DNA from: Nocardia aurea
Lineage (GTDB): Bacteria > Actinomycetota > Actinomycetes > Mycobacteriales > Mycobacteriaceae
Assembly (NCBI RefSeq): GCF_003123685.1
Contig: NZ_QCYJ01000021.1
Coordinates: forward strand, 248,001 to 312,000
DNA length: 64,000 nucleotides
Reading direction: 5' to 3'
Shown here: in pieces, positions 63,258 to 64,000 of the stretch
Position numbering within the stretch: the first letter of the stretch is position 1
How the letters are laid out: each line of letters starts with the position of its first letter
The notes under the pieces: generated by a model
What the model saw: only the letters and a program-made list of their open reading frames with translations
Database searches by the model: none
What the model was told of the DNA's origin: nothing
Made by a program: the position numbers and the translations under genes

Positions 63258-63399
63258 TCGGCAGTGCCGGCGACGATTCGCCGAAGATCACCGCGCGGCG
63301 ATACGACGCCCGTCGCCGACCTCGCCACACCGCCGGTTCGATGCGCGATTTCGCCGGTGGGCACCTCGCGGTCCGGCCGCATCGGGCACACTGGGCGCG

Positions 63400-64000
63400 A
63401 TGAGCGACGACCCGGACGAGGAATCCGGAATCCGTATCCGGACCGGTGACGGTGCCATGCTGCCCGTGCTCACCGATCCGGTGCTGACCGGGCTGCTGGA
63501 CGCCACGGCCGAGACCGAGCGTCCGTTCCTCGAGGTCACCCGGGGCGGCGAACGGATCAGGGCCGACCTGCTGCCCGACGGGATGTACCGGATCGCCCAC
63601 CGCGCGGACGCGGCCACCGACGAATTCGAGTTGTACACCGGCGATCCGATATTCCTGCGCGACATCGTGTTCGCCTGGATCGACCGCGATCCGTGGTGGT
63701 CGGACCGGGTGGCCTGGTCGCGCGTCGATCCGGTGATCGCGGAACTGGAATCGGTGCGCGCCGAAGTGGCGGATCTGCTCGACGGTTTCGGCGCGCTCGA
63801 CGCCCTGACCGGCGCCATGGACGACGCGCTCACCCGCGCCGACGAACTGCTCGCCGGTGCCGCCGACCCGTCGCGGCCCTCCGAAAGCGAGGACATCGGC
63901 ACGGCGCCCCTGCCGCTGGACGCGGGCGACGGGTTCGATACCGACGACCCGTTCGCGCGGATCGACGCACTACTCGCGATGGACCTCGACGACCCCGGCC
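63400..64000 (+). CDS. Acidic hypothetical protein, truncated by the window edge
   Basis: An ATG at 63400 opens a frame that runs without stop to the right edge (200 codons seen). The product is strongly acidic (MSDDPDEESGIRIRTGDG, SRPSESEDIGTAPLPLDAGD, IDALLAMDLDD), with a central part rich in Trp and Asp (RDIVFAWIDRDPWWSD) and a helical, coiled-coil-like segment from IAELESVRAEVADLL. No signal peptide. No family is recognised. Divergent from the SDR gene. Confidence 0.7.
   Translation, partial: MSDDPDEESGIRIRTGDGAMLPVLTDPVLTGLLDATAETERPFLEVTRGGERIRADLLPDGMYRIAHRADAATDEFELYTGDPIFLRDIVFAWIDRDPWWSDRVAWSRVDPVIAELESVRAEVADLLDGFGALDALTGAMDDALTRADELLAGAADPSRPSESEDIGTAPLPLDAGDGFDTDDPFARIDALLAMDLDDPG

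Overview
The window is high-GC, densely coding DNA from a mycolic-acid actinomycete, most likely Nocardia or a close relative. Supporting this are an LGFP-repeat cell-envelope protein, a mycothiol-type DinB/TIGR03086 protein, a DUF4254 protein, luciferase-like (F420/FMN) oxidoreductases, a DtxR/IdeR iron box, KstR-like palindromes, a bifunctional CysNC, and many GTG and TTG starts preceded by GGAGG-type ribosome binding sites. I see no tRNA or rRNA gene, no insertion sequence, no prophage and no CRISPR array.

Layout. 1-9.3 kb: a receptor Ser/Thr kinase, a luciferase-like oxidoreductase, Tat-exported PhoD phosphatase, a double-domain Lrp regulator divergent from a VOC protein, gluconate kinase and an M50-like membrane protease. 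9.4-17.1 kb: Gfo/Idh/MocA oxidoreductase, methyltransferase, YczE-like membrane protein, an iron-boxed siderophore-interacting protein divergent from a nitroreductase, an MFS exporter with a luciferase-like enzyme, and the LGFP protein. 17.9-20.4 kb: a CYP157-like/CYP154-like P450 pair whose first member lacks the EXXR arginine. 21.7-24.6 kb: Rieske oxygenase plus DapB-like dehydrogenase with a divergent TetR regulator. 24.6-25.6 kb: three very small genes. 25.7-28.4 kb: a manganese/zinc-type ABC importer. 28.5-33.5 kb: a cobalamin riboswitch leading into a Dpp/Nik-family importer whose last ORF fuses a permease and both ATPases. 33.5-38.2 kb: MarR, DUF4254, epimerase-like, ACC-deaminase-like and FadE5-like genes.

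38.4-45.2 kb is one tightly coupled operon: GntR regulator, AprB-like ferredoxin, sulfonate-type binding protein with an extra C-terminal domain, permease, ATPase, and an AprA/FrdA-like flavoprotein carrying a long HEAT-repeat tail. It reads as uptake of a small (probably sulfur-containing) anion joined to an iron-sulfur flavoenzyme. I do not recognise it as a characterised pathway.

50.9-57.8 kb is a second coherent unit. cysD-cysNC (ATP sulfurylase and APS kinase, making PAPS) and a divergent DUF1214-SDR-sulfotransferase operon lie on either side of an IclR regulator. Two copies of the same 12-base CTAGAACACGTT element, one of them a perfect KstR-type palindrome, sit in the two promoter regions. 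The arrangement suggests coordinated PAPS supply and sulfation of a lipid or steroid substrate.

57.9-64 kb holds a PaaI thioesterase, a HAD phosphatase, a TetR/SRPBCC divergent pair only 21 bases apart, an ABC ATPase, a secreted protein, an SDR epimerase with a striking 33-base operator, and a truncated acidic hypothetical gene at the right edge.
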